The notes under the pieces: generated by a model
Told to the model about the DNA's origin: nothing
The model's database searches: none
Seen by the model: only the letters and a program-made list of their open reading frames with translations
In this document: one piece after another, positions 1-7,205 of the stretch
How the letters are laid out: each line of letters begins with the position of its first letter
Position numbering within the stretch: position 1 is the first letter of the stretch
Program-made: the position numbers and the translations under genes
Assembly (NCBI GenBank): GCA_017407725.1
Contig: JAFQWB010000089.1
Coordinates: forward strand, 1-11,211
Direction of reading: 5' to 3'
DNA length: 11,211 nucleotides
Origin: Clostridia bacterium
Lineage (GTDB): Bacteria > Bacillota_A > Clostridia > Oscillospirales > CAG-272

Positions 1-85
1 GCTCTGCTTTTTTTACAACGTCCGTGTACCACTGCGCAAAGTCTGTTTCCATGGATGTTATCTGTTCAACGAGTTTTTCTGCCAT
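1..85 (-). CDS. proS: Prolyl-tRNA synthetase, N-terminal fragment (cut by window edge)
   Basis: Only the first 28 codons are in the window. The translation opens MAEKLVEQIT and continues with DFAQWYTDVVKKAE, which I recognise as the N-terminus of the archaeal/eukaryotic-type ProRS found in many Clostridia and Bacteroidetes. That enzyme charges tRNA-Pro with proline in the cytoplasm. The ATG at 83-85 is preceded by a good ribosome binding site (AAGGAG on the minus strand, 94-99) at 8 nt spacing. The gene lies 45 bp downstream of manA on the same strand. I see no terminator between them, so read-through from manA is likely; no convincing separate promoter was found in the gap. The identification rests on a short stretch, but the motif is distinctive. 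Confidence 0.8.
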   Translation of the reverse strand, partial: MAEKLVEQITSMETDFAQWYTDVVKKAE

Positions 86-130
86 TTTTGTTTCTCCTTA
101 GTTATCTATGTATAGGTTATAATATAAATC

Positions 131-1039
131 TCATTTAGTGTACGACGCTATAATATCGAGGTTGCCGCGTATCTCTGCCGATTCAAGACCGCAGGGAATA
201 AGAAAGCTGTCGCCCTTCTTTATTTCATAGCCCGAAACAGTGCCTTCGCCTTCAATACAGAGAAGGTGAACGTGTGAGTCCTTTGCAGAGATCATACGGC
301 TTTTGTTTACTGAAATAAGCTCTGATCTGAAATATCTGCAGTTTGCGAGCGAGGAATCCTTGCCGTCCTCATAGCGTATGCTCTGAATAGTCTTTTCGTC
401 AAAGTCCTTTATGACGTCAAGCGCCTTTTCAAGGTGCAGAGGTCGCAAATTGCCTTCCTTGTCTCTTCTCATATAGTCGTAGACTCGGTAGGTAACGTCC
501 GAGGGCTGCTGTATCTCGGCAATAACTATGCCTGCGCCAATGGCGTGAACAAGCCCCGAAGGGATGAAGAAGATATCACCCTTTTTGACCTTTACCGTGT
601 TCAGATAAGAGTCAAGCGTACCGTCCTTTGCCGCACTTTCGAAATCGTGTCTGTCAAATTTGCGCGAAAGTCCGTATACGAGAGATGCATCCTCAGCGGC
701 ATCAACAATGTACCACATTTCGGTCTTGCCGTGTTTGTTTTCGACTCTTGACGAATATTCTTCATCGGGATGCACCTGAATGGAGAGTCTGTCGTTTGCA
801 TCGATAAGCTTTACGAGAAGAGGAAATTCCTTTCCGTCAAGGAAGCCTGAAAGAGAAGCGCCCTTGTAAATTCCGTTTTCAATGATATTCGAGTCGTTTC
901 CGGTGGTGCTGATCTCCCACGTCTCGGCAAGCTTTTCAAGGCTTGATGCCTTTGAAAAATCCTTTTTAAGTTTGTCGCCGCCCCAGATAGCTTCCTTGCA
1001 TATCGGAGCAAGCTTATGCGGATAAAGTTCTTTTTTCAC
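131..1039 (-). CDS. manA: Mannose-6-phosphate isomerase, class I (cupin, zinc-dependent)
   Basis: Interconverts mannose-6-phosphate and fructose-6-phosphate in the cytoplasm, linking mannose use and GDP-mannose supply to glycolysis. The product is about 302 aa, matching the short Bacillus-type enzyme. Family motifs are clear: QVHPDEEY gives the zinc ligands Gln88 and His90, GKTEMWYI gives Glu107, FIPSGLVHAIG gives His165, and EIQQPSDVTYRVYDY carries the catalytic Arg near 185. Residue numbers count from the GTG start. I place the start at GTG 1037-1039 because AGGGTGA lies 5 nt upstream and a consensus promoter sits just before it. An in-frame TTG at 1058-1060 would begin almost at the predicted transcript start and would leave no room for a ribosome binding site. 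The gene is probably the first of a manA-proS transcript. Confidence 0.95.
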   Translation of the reverse strand: MKKELYPHKLAPICKEAIWGGDKLKKDFSKASSLEKLAETWEISTTGNDSNIIENGIYKGASLSGFLDGKEFPLLVKLIDANDRLSIQVHPDEEYSSRVENKHGKTEMWYIVDAAEDASLVYGLSRKFDRHDFESAAKDGTLDSYLNTVKVKKGDIFFIPSGLVHAIGAGIVIAEIQQPSDVTYRVYDYMRRDKEGNLRPLHLEKALDVIKDFDEKTIQSIRYEDGKDSSLANCRYFRSELISVNKSRMISAKDSHVHLLCIEGEGTVSGYEIKKGDSFLIPCGLESAEIRGNLDIIASYTK

Positions 1040-1044
1040 CAAAA

Positions 1045-1051
1045 TCACCCT
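1045..1051 (-). promoter_or_regulatory. Ribosome binding site that fixes the manA start
   Basis: AGGGTGA on the minus strand lies 5 nt before the GTG at 1037-1039. It supports that GTG over the in-frame TTG 21 nt further upstream. Confidence 0.7.
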
Positions 1052-1071
1052 ATTATACAAATAGATATATA

Positions 1072-1100
1072 ATTATATCACACCTTGAGCCAATTGTAAA
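1072..1100 (-). promoter_or_regulatory. Sigma-A promoter of manA
   Basis: On the minus strand, TTTACA (1095-1100) and TATAAT (1072-1077) are separated by exactly 17 bp. The predicted transcript start is near 1065, giving a 5' leader of about 26 nt before the manA GTG. A second TATAAT at 1052-1057 has no matching -35 box and would leave almost no leader. Confidence 0.85.
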
Positions 1101-1143
1101 GAGGATTTCTTTTTCGATGGTAAAAAAATATTGATTTTTGCGT

Positions 1144-1186
1144 AAAAAAAGAGTGAAAAATGGGAAGTAAGCCCATTTTTCACTCT
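1144..1186 (-). terminator. Intrinsic terminator of the rbfA-nrnA-truB operon
   Basis: A perfect 15-bp inverted repeat (arms 1150-1164 and 1172-1186, 7-nt loop) is followed on the minus strand by a run of T residues (1144-1149). It begins 16 bp after the truB stop codon. It separates the operon from the manA promoter downstream. Confidence 0.92.
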
Positions 1187-1202
1187 GTTCTGATCATTTG
1201 TA

Positions 1203-2108
1203 TCAAAGGAATTTGATTGGCTTTACGGCAAGACCTTCGGGATAAAGACCCGTTTTGCCGATTGCAAAAAATCCGTCCTCACCGTACATGCGAACCGTCT
1301 CGTTTTCGCATGAAGAAAATCCGATCTTGTCAATAAAAATGTGTGCGCCGTTCTTTGCAAGTCTTTCGTAAAAGGGTGGGAGCATTACTATTTTGCTGTC
1401 CTCAAAAAATCTTTCTACGGGAATAAGCGCATCAAATCTTTCTTTGAGCGTCATCTCTTCAAGCTTTTCAAAGGTGTAGCACTCGGAAATATCAAAGCTA
1501 CCGTTTGAAACTCTTCTTAAATAAGACATTGCACCTCCGCACGAAAGTGCGTCGCCGATGTCCTTGCAAAGGGTTCTTATGTAAGTGCCCTTAGAGCAGG
1601 TGATCTTAAGTGTGTATTCGTCGCCCTCTCCGTCAAGAAGCTCAAGTGACGAAACGTTTATTTCTCTTGCCGCTCTGTCCACTTCAATTCCGCTTCTTGC
1701 AAGATCGACAAGCTTTTTTCCGCCAACCTTGAGTGCTGAGTACATAGGAGGTGTCTGCATAATATCGCCCGTGAAGGAGGGAAGGACTGAAAGAATCTTT
1801 TCTCTTGTCGGGATATTATCCGAGCGGGTGAGAATATTTCCGCTTGTATCCTCAGTATCTGTAGTGATGCCGAGCTTTATTTTTGCAAGATAGGTTTTTT
1901 CTGTTGCCGTAAGAAATTCAGACGCCTTTACGGCTCTTCCGACAAGCACAAGAAGAACTCCTGTCGCCATAGGATCAAGAGTGCCCGTGTGACCGACCTG
2001 CTTTGTGTCAAAATAACGCCTTATCTTGTTTACTGCATCCTGAGATGTGAAGCCCTGCGGCTTGTCAATGGCGATAACGCCTCCGCGAATCGAATTTTTG
2101 GGTTTCAT
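1203..2108 (-). CDS. truB: tRNA pseudouridine-55 synthase TruB
   Basis: Isomerises U55 to pseudouridine in the T-loop of tRNAs. The 301-aa product has the family N-terminus GVIAIDKPQGFTS and the active-site motif GHTGTLDPMATG (residues 39-50) with catalytic Asp45. The KxxxTYIRTL-like segment (CSKGTYIRTLCKDIG) follows in the second half of the catalytic domain. The last roughly 60 residues resemble the small PUA-like C-terminal domain of bacterial TruB. The ATG overlaps the stop of the preceding nrnA-like gene by 4 bp (ATGA), and only a weak GGGG Shine-Dalgarno is present, so translational coupling is likely. It is the last gene of the operon, before the terminator at 1144-1186. Confidence 0.97.
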   Translation of the reverse strand: MKPKNSIRGGVIAIDKPQGFTSQDAVNKIRRYFDTKQVGHTGTLDPMATGVLLVLVGRAVKASEFLTATEKTYLAKIKLGITTDTEDTSGNILTRSDNIPTREKILSVLPSFTGDIMQTPPMYSALKVGGKKLVDLARSGIEVDRAAREINVSSLELLDGEGDEYTLKITCSKGTYIRTLCKDIGDALSCGGAMSYLRRVSNGSFDISECYTFEKLEEMTLKERFDALIPVERFFEDSKIVMLPPFYERLAKNGAHIFIDKIGFSSCENETVRMYGEDGFFAIGKTGLYPEGLAVKPIKFL

Positions 2109-3073
2109 CTTGCAAGCCCCGGAATGATTGCGCTTATAAGCATTTCCTCGGCTTCCTTTGCGCTCTTTGCAACTATGGTTGCACCTGCGGCACGCTTGTG
2201 ACCTCCGCCGCCAAGACGCTCGCAGATTCTCGCCGCATCCACGTTTTCACGGCTTCTGAGCGAAACTCTGTATTTGCCCTTAGCGCCGTCGCATTCCTTG
2301 AGAACAGCTCCGAGAATTACGCCCTCGGTCATAAGTGAAATCGGTGAAAGCTCGTCAAGGTCGGCGTCATTAAGACCCTCGCGCCTCTTTTCGTCGCAGG
2401 TAAGAGAAATAATGGCAACCTTGCCGCCGAATATATATCTCATGTATTCAAGTCCTACTCGCATAGCACGTATTGCAGAGGGAGATTTAATATCAAAGAG
2501 AGCCTCTGAAGCTTCACTTGCCTTTGCACCCTTTTCCATAAGCTCTGCGGCAATTCGGTGAGCCTTCGGCGTGGTGTTTGAATATTTGAAGCTTCCCGTG
2601 TCCGATGATATCGCCATATAAAGAAGAGTTGCGATTTCGGGGGTTACAAAGGCAAGCTCGGATATAAGCTCGTATATGATTATAGCGCAGGCTGATTCCT
2701 CGGGTCTTGAAAGGGTAAATTCTGCATATTCGCGTGAGCTCTCGTGATGATCGATAAGAATGTCCACCTTGTCTGCAAAGCATTCCTCAAGTGAGCCGAG
2801 AAGTGAGGGGGAGGCGGTGTCAACCGCTATAACAAGTGAATCGCCGTCATATCCGTTTTGACAGAAAACACTCATGTCAATATATTTATGCGTGCGCTTC
2901 GGGGGAATCTTGTCACAGAAAATTTTCGCAGATTTGCCAATCTCTTGTAAAGCAAGGTAGAGCGCGTATGCAGAGCATACCGTGTCCTCGTCGGGATTGG
3001 TGTGACACAGAATGGATATTTTTTCCGCGCCCTTTATTTTTTCTGTGATTTGACTTACGGTTATATCAGCCAT
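2105..3073 (-). CDS. nrnA: DHH/DHHA1 phosphoesterase, NrnA-like (nanoRNase/pAp phosphatase)
   Basis: A 322-aa DHH-family phosphoesterase. In Bacillus, NrnA degrades 2-5-nt RNAs and dephosphorylates 3'-phosphoadenosine 5'-phosphate. Metal-binding motifs are visible: HTNPDED (His24, Asp28, Asp30), AVDTASP (Asp85), the eponymous DHH (108-110) and SSDTGSFKYSNTTP (Asp158). The C-terminal DHHA1 substrate-binding domain ends with GGGGHKRAAG (288-297). The position between rbfA and truB is the usual one for this gene in Firmicutes and strongly supports the assignment. Motif I is unusual: the family normally reads PDGDxxGS, and here it reads PDEDTVCS, although all metal ligands are kept. The start ATG follows GAGGT at about 9-10 nt. 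The 3' end overlaps truB by 4 bp. Substrate preference cannot be read from the sequence. Confidence 0.92.
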   Translation of the reverse strand: MADITVSQITEKIKGAEKISILCHTNPDEDTVCSAYALYLALQEIGKSAKIFCDKIPPKRTHKYIDMSVFCQNGYDGDSLVIAVDTASPSLLGSLEECFADKVDILIDHHESSREYAEFTLSRPEESACAIIIYELISELAFVTPEIATLLYMAISSDTGSFKYSNTTPKAHRIAAELMEKGAKASEASEALFDIKSPSAIRAMRVGLEYMRYIFGGKVAIISLTCDEKRREGLNDADLDELSPISLMTEGVILGAVLKECDGAKGKYRVSLRSRENVDAARICERLGGGGHKRAAGATIVAKSAKEAEEMLISAIIPGLAR

Positions 3074-3098
3074 AATAGTAAGACCTCGTTTATAGATT

Positions 3099-3479
3099 TC
3101 AGTTTTCTTCTTCTTCTGTATCGTCGTCTGTAAGATTTGAATAGGTAAGTCCCTTAAGGAGCTTGTCGATATGAGCGCCGTTTTCGATCGAGGTGTCGTA
3201 TACGAATGTGAGGGCGGGAGTCTGTCTTAAATTGAGAGTCTGAGCAAGTCTTGTTCTGATGAAGCCGTGAGCATTCTTAAGTCCTCTGGCTACTTCTTTT
3301 TTCTCCTTTGAGCCCATATATGAATAGAATACCTGTGCTGTGGAAAGATCGGGCGCGCAAGAAACTCCGGTTACGGTAAGCACACAGCCCGAAAGTCCCG
3401 AATCCTTGACGTCTCCTATAATAGTACCAAGCACCTTGGTCATTTCTTCGTTTATTCTTTGAATTCTGTGATTTGCCAC
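3099..3479 (-). CDS. rbfA: 30S ribosome-binding factor A
   Basis: A 126-aa KH-fold protein that binds immature 30S subunits and helps 16S rRNA 5'-end maturation, also important in the cold. The N-terminus RIQRINEEMTKVL and the block LTVTGVSCAPDLSTAQVFYS are typical of RbfA. LRQTPALTFVYDTSIENGAHI, followed by the helix IDKLLKGL, is the conserved C-terminal part. The protein ends in a short acidic tail (DDDTEEEE) encoded by a GAA/GAC-rich triplet run. It starts with GTG (3477-3479), preceded by an AAAGGCGG ribosome binding site. It is the first gene of the operon and lies 25 bp before the nrnA-like gene. In many Firmicutes rbfA follows nusA and infB; here it has its own promoter and an unrelated divergent neighbour. 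Confidence 0.97.
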   Translation of the reverse strand: MANHRIQRINEEMTKVLGTIIGDVKDSGLSGCVLTVTGVSCAPDLSTAQVFYSYMGSKEKKEVARGLKNAHGFIRTRLAQTLNLRQTPALTFVYDTSIENGAHIDKLLKGLTYSNLTDDDTEEEEN

Positions 3480-3534
3480 GTCGGTACCGCCTTTCAGAAA
3501 TATGGTATAACGAATTCTTTATTTATACAGCTAT

Positions 3535-3563
3535 ATTATACCCTTCAAACAGAATAAAGTCAA
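3535..3563 (-). promoter_or_regulatory. Sigma-A promoter of the rbfA operon
   Basis: On the minus strand, TTGACT (3558-3563) and TATAAT (3535-3540) are separated by 17 bp. The predicted start near 3528 leaves a leader of about 50 nt before the rbfA GTG. It faces away from the yhaO promoter, with the two -35 boxes 11 bp apart. Confidence 0.88.
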
Positions 3564-3574
3564 TAGATAACTCG

Positions 3575-3603
3575 TTGACAATAGGGAAAATATGCGGTAT
3601 AAT
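3575..3603 (+). promoter_or_regulatory. Sigma-A promoter of yhaO-yhaN
   Basis: A perfect consensus promoter: TTGACA (3575-3580), a 17-bp spacer and TATAAT (3598-3603). The predicted start is near 3610. AAGGGAG (3630-3636) stands 6 nt before the yhaO ATG. Confidence 0.93.
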
Positions 3604-3642
3604 ATGTAAAGTATAGAAAAACTCTTTTTAAGGGAGCCGTAT

Positions 3643-4779
3643 ATGATAAAAATAATACACTGCGCAGACCTTCATCTTGAAAGTGCCTTTTCGGGCGAGA
3701 GCATAGAGCTTGCCGCAAAGCACAGAAGAGAGATGAGAGAGTCGTTTGACAGACTTGTAAATTATATAAACGAAAATTCGGTAGATATCGTTCTCATAGC
3801 GGGCGACCTTTTTGATAAAAACAAGGTCAGTGCCGAAGCCGCCGAATTTGTATTCTCACGCATATCGTCATCGGGTGCAAGATTCTTTTTGTCACCCGGA
3901 AATCACGATTATTATTCACCCGACTGTGTATACGGAACCTATGAGCTTCCGAATAATCTTCACGTGTTTGACGATTCGGTGCTTGACTTTAAGGAATGCG
4001 AAATAAAGGGCGAAAGAGTAAGAGTGTACGGGTACGCCTTCCTTTCTCATTCGCTTGAAACACCGCCATTCAGAGGAAAGAAGCCGATATCAGACGGAGC
4101 GGTGAATATTCTTCTCGCACACGGAAACACTTACTCCTCAAATCTTCCCGACTGTCCTATAACGCTGAATGATATAAGAGAGAGCGGCTTTGATTATATT
4201 GCACTCGGTCATATACATAACGAGCACGAGATAAAAAGAGAGGGTAATACCTATTACGGCTATAGCGGAAGCCTTGAGCCGAGATCGATCGCCGATACGG
4301 GAGAAAGAGGAGCATTCCTCATAAACGCCGAAAGACGTGAGGGAAGACTCTTTTTTGAACGTGAGTTTTTGCCGATGGCATACAGAAAATACACAAAGCT
4401 CAGAATTGATCTTTCCTCACTTGACGAGGAAAAGATGAGAGAGCTTATCGTAAGCGAGCTTTCGGGAAAATACTTTGAAAGAGATACTCTTCGTGTCATC
4501 TTAAGCGGAAGGATCGCGCAAAAGGTTCGTGTTCCTGTCGAGATAATAGAGTCCTTGCTTGCATCCTCAGAGTATGAGATAATAGATAATACCGAAAAGT
4601 CATCTCTTAATTCAGAGCTTGAAGGAGACCCCACCGTTAAGGGAGCACTATACAGACTTCTTTCGGATAAGCTTTCATCAGAGGATGAAAAGGAAAGAAG
4701 AATATCCGCACTTGCGCTGAGACTTGCTCTCGGTGCACTTGACGGAGAAGAAATTACAGACCGTCTGGAGGAAAACTGA
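3643..4779 (+). CDS. yhaO: YhaO/SbcD-type metallophosphoesterase (DNA repair nuclease subunit)
   Basis: A 378-aa Mre11/SbcD-family nuclease subunit, expected to process DNA ends with its ATPase partner YhaN. All calcineurin-like phosphoesterase motifs are present: CADLHL (Asp9, His11), AGDLFD (Asp55), SPGNHDYY (Asn87 as metal ligand, His88 catalytic), LAHG (His160) and GHIH (His190, His192). The segment after about residue 230 is the variable cap/partner-binding region and is rich in charged residues. The ATG is set by AAGGGAG 6 nt upstream and a consensus promoter. The stop codon directly abuts the GTG of yhaN, so the two subunits should be made together. The pairing with a YhaN-like rather than a long SbcC ATPase is why I prefer yhaO over sbcD. 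Its physiological substrate is not shown by the sequence. Confidence 0.9.
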   Translation: MIKIIHCADLHLESAFSGESIELAAKHRREMRESFDRLVNYINENSVDIVLIAGDLFDKNKVSAEAAEFVFSRISSSGARFFLSPGNHDYYSPDCVYGTYELPNNLHVFDDSVLDFKECEIKGERVRVYGYAFLSHSLETPPFRGKKPISDGAVNILLAHGNTYSSNLPDCPITLNDIRESGFDYIALGHIHNEHEIKREGNTYYGYSGSLEPRSIADTGERGAFLINAERREGRLFFEREFLPMAYRKYTKLRIDLSSLDEEKMRELIVSELSGKYFERDTLRVILSGRIAQKVRVPVEIIESLLASSEYEIIDNTEKSSLNSELEGDPTVKGALYRLLSDKLSSEDEKERRISALALRLALGALDGEEITDRLEEN

Positions 4780-7053
4780 GTGAACGTATATATAGAAAAC
4801 GCAAATATATCAAGCTTCGGTGCCCTTCACGACAGGGAATACCTCTTTGATAAGGGAGTAAACGTTCTTGAGGGTAAAAACGAGAGCGGAAAGAGCACTC
4901 TTGCCGCTTTTATAAAATTTATGTTCTACGGCGTTTCGGGGAAATCCGTGGGCGGAATTTCCGAAAAGAGCAGATGGACCTCCTGGAAATACGGAGTTCT
5001 TGCAGGAAGTATGACGGTCAATAAAGACGGTGTTTCTTACCGAATAGAAAGGTCGCTTACTCCCTCTGCAAGAGGTGCGGGAAAGGAAACGGTAAAGCTT
5101 ATAGATCTTTCGACTTCCGAGGAGGTAAAGCTTACAACAGAGGTTGGCGAATTTTTCTTCGGTATATCGGCAGAGGTATATGCCCAGACAGCCTTTACGG
5201 GTCAAAAAAATACAGATTCTCTCGATTCAAAAACAGTAAAGGGCGCAATTGAAAATATGCTCTTTTCCGGAAGCGAGGAGCTTAGTACCAAGGCGGCAAT
5301 ATCAAAGCTTGAGAGCGCAAGAGTGGCACTTCTTCATAAAAATCTCAAGGGCGGAAAGCTTTATGAGCTAACGCAAAAAGAGGACGAGCTTTATAAAGAG
5401 CTTGAAGTAATAAAGAACGCCTCGAAGGAGCTTGATTACAAGAAAAAGGAGATAGAAGCCAAAAAGGCAGAGATAGAAGAAAACAACAAAAAAATAGAGC
5501 TGCTTGAAAAGTATCTTCAGACGGCAAGAGCAAGAGAGGTTCTTGAGGATTTTGAGGAGTATGACAGAGTTCTTGCCGAATATAATCAAAAACAAAGCGA
5601 GAAGGAAAGCGTAGTAAGAGAGGCGACGGTAAACGGATTTATTCCGGGTGAGGACTATATTACCGATCTCAGAAGCACGAATGCAAGCTACGTTTACTGT
5701 CTGAGAGAAGAAAACGATGCAAATTCAAGGCTTATGTCAATGCAGGCAGAGCACGACAGACTCGCATCGGGCGCTCCGAGTGCGGTTCTTGAGCTTGCAG
5801 GCGGTAAGGATACCGTAATAACAAAGGTCGATGCCGCAAACGTCAAGGTAAAGAAGAATCAGATAAGCTTTTCACTTTTTGCCCTCTTCAGCGCGGTATG
5901 GCTGATAGCGTCCTTTTTGTCGCTCGGGATAAAATCCGCCTTTGTGCCAAGCCCGATAATTCTGTTTTCAATAAGCTCACTGCTTGTGCTTGCCTCACTT
6001 GCGGTAGGATTTTTCCTTCTTAAGGCGCGTAGGGAAAGAAAGGAGCTTTATAAAAGATACGGCATTACATCATATGCGGATATGTATAAAACACTTGCAC
6101 GCTATGAAGCGGATGCAAAGAAGAGAACAGAGCTTTCCGATCAGATAGAGACCCTCAAGGAGGGAATTGCCAAAAACAGAGCACGTATGGATCGTATCTC
6201 AAAAGAGAGCGCAGAGCTTCTTAAAAAGTGGGGAAGAGAGTTCTCGGACATGACAGACGTTGAGAAGGCATCGGAGGATGCAAGGGCTACCGTCGACAGA
6301 ATAGGCGCACTCACCTCTGATATTTCCTCTCTTTACGCATCGCTTTGTAAGCTTAAGAGAACACTTGCCGAAAAGGACAGAGAAAAAGCAAGAGCGACAG
6401 TTGCCGCTGTAAGCACAAGACTTTCACAGAGCTTCAGCTACGCCGAGGCAGAGGAAGGACTCAGAAAGCTTGCCGCAATAAATTCCGCTCTTGACAGACA
6501 GTGTAAGAGTGCAGAGCTTGAATTTGCCGCATCGGTCGGAAAGTATGACGATCCCACCGATATACTTGAAAGGATAGAGGCTCTTTCTCACGAAAAGGAA
6601 AGACTTTCAGAGCTTTACAGCGCGTGTCTTCTTGCCATAGAGTCCTTATCAAGGGCGGGCGAGGATATGAGAAACAGTATTGCACCGAGAGTTGCGCGCG
6701 AAATAGAAAGCTTTTCGAATTCCGCAACGGGTGCAGAGAAGAATATGACCGTTGATGCCGATATGCTTGTAAGCTTCAGAGAGGGAGCGGGAGATATGAC
6801 TCATTCCGAAGCCTATCTCAGCGGAGGAACAAAGGACCTTGTATATATCGCAATGAGACTTTCCCTTGCAAAGCTTCTTTGTAAGGATAAGGTTCCGCCC
6901 ATGATCTTTGATGAATCCTTCTGTCAGATAGATAAAGAAAGACTTGAAAGGGTTATGAAGCTGCTTGATCGCTTTGAAGGTGTCGGACAGATTATAATAC
7001 TCACAAGTAACTCGCGCGAAAGAGAAGCACTTGACAAAATAAGAAATAACTAA
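4780..7053 (+). CDS. yhaN: YhaN-like Rad50/SbcC-type ATPase with a central membrane hairpin
   Basis: A 757-aa SMC/Rad50-type ATPase, partner of the upstream nuclease. The N-terminal half-ATPase has Walker A GKNESGKST (32-40) and a Q-loop Gln142 (FTGQKN). A long charged coiled coil follows (about 195-275). Two hydrophobic segments, about 363-383 and 389-414 (5866-6021 in the DNA), are joined by a short loop and followed by the basic KARRERK. A second coiled coil runs from about 430 to 620. The C-terminal half-ATPase has the signature LSGGT (680-684) and Walker B PPMIFDES (Asp711, Glu712). There is no CxxC zinc hook. The two helices sit where Rad50 would have its hook, which suggests anchoring to the inner membrane face. 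The protein is shorter than Bacillus YhaN as I recall it (over 900 aa). The GTG start abuts the yhaO stop, with GGAGG 8 nt upstream. The name is by family resemblance and context. Confidence 0.88.
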   Translation: MNVYIENANISSFGALHDREYLFDKGVNVLEGKNESGKSTLAAFIKFMFYGVSGKSVGGISEKSRWTSWKYGVLAGSMTVNKDGVSYRIERSLTPSARGAGKETVKLIDLSTSEEVKLTTEVGEFFFGISAEVYAQTAFTGQKNTDSLDSKTVKGAIENMLFSGSEELSTKAAISKLESARVALLHKNLKGGKLYELTQKEDELYKELEVIKNASKELDYKKKEIEAKKAEIEENNKKIELLEKYLQTARAREVLEDFEEYDRVLAEYNQKQSEKESVVREATVNGFIPGEDYITDLRSTNASYVYCLREENDANSRLMSMQAEHDRLASGAPSAVLELAGGKDTVITKVDAANVKVKKNQISFSLFALFSAVWLIASFLSLGIKSAFVPSPIILFSISSLLVLASLAVGFFLLKARRERKELYKRYGITSYADMYKTLARYEADAKKRTELSDQIETLKEGIAKNRARMDRISKESAELLKKWGREFSDMTDVEKASEDARATVDRIGALTSDISSLYASLCKLKRTLAEKDREKARATVAAVSTRLSQSFSYAEAEEGLRKLAAINSALDRQCKSAELEFAASVGKYDDPTDILERIEALSHEKERLSELYSACLLAIESLSRAGEDMRNSIAPRVAREIESFSNSATGAEKNMTVDADMLVSFREGAGDMTHSEAYLSGGTKDLVYIAMRLSLAKLLCKDKVPPMIFDESFCQIDKERLERVMKLLDRFEGVGQIIILTSNSREREALDKIRNN

Positions 7054-7059
7054 AAAATA

Positions 7060-7134
7060 CGCCAAAATATGGTGATGTCCTTAGCGGAGAATTTGAAAAA
7101 TATCGCTAAGTGCAAATGGGCAAGGCCCAAACCC
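7060..7134 (+). ncRNA. Candidate structured RNA / 3'-UTR element with a possible H-type pseudoknot
   Basis: Three consecutive hairpins can form directly after the yhaN stop: CGCCA/TGGTG (7060-7064 with 7070-7074, including one G-U pair), CTTAGCG/CGCTAAG (7080-7086 with 7104-7110) and TGGGC/GCCCA (7117-7121 with 7125-7129). In the loop of the second, ATTTG (7091-7095) is complementary to CAAAT (7113-7117) just beyond the stem, which would make an H-type pseudoknot competing by one base with the third stem. An intrinsic terminator follows at 7147-7199. I recognise no Rfam family. No gene follows on this strand, so it is not a normal riboswitch position. It may be a yhaN 3'-UTR element, a small RNA or a repeat remnant. 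A pairing potential like this can arise by chance. Confidence 0.35.
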
Positions 7135-7146
7135 GTATAACGACAG

Positions 7147-7199
7147 AAAGAGAGAACAAATCGATTATTTTCATAATCGAAACGTTCTCTCTTTTTTTC
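7147..7199 (+). terminator. Intrinsic terminator after yhaO-yhaN
   Basis: An outer stem AGAGAGAAC/GTTCTCTCT (7149-7157 with 7184-7192) encloses an inner stem TCGATTAT/ATAATCGA (7161-7168 with 7173-7180), with a small internal loop between them. A run of T residues follows (7192-7198). On the minus strand the T-tract is interrupted (TTTCTG), so termination of the opposing MTA nucleosidase transcript here would be weaker. Confidence 0.88.
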
Positions 7200-7205
7200 T
7201 GTTAG

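Noticed and set aside
1040..1060. TTG at 1058-1060 as manA start
   Set aside because: It overlaps a TATAAT-like sequence next to the predicted transcript start and has no ribosome binding site. The GTG at 1037-1039 has AGGGTGA at 5 nt.
7031..7059. TTGACA near the end of yhaN as a promoter for the structured element
   Set aside because: No acceptable -10 box lies 16-18 bp downstream (AAAATA or AAATAC only), and the hexamer is part of the coding sequence.
6649..7065. A 138-codon minus-strand frame opposite the 3' end of yhaN
   Set aside because: It is antisense to the conserved signature and Walker B region of yhaN and has no ribosome binding site or motif.
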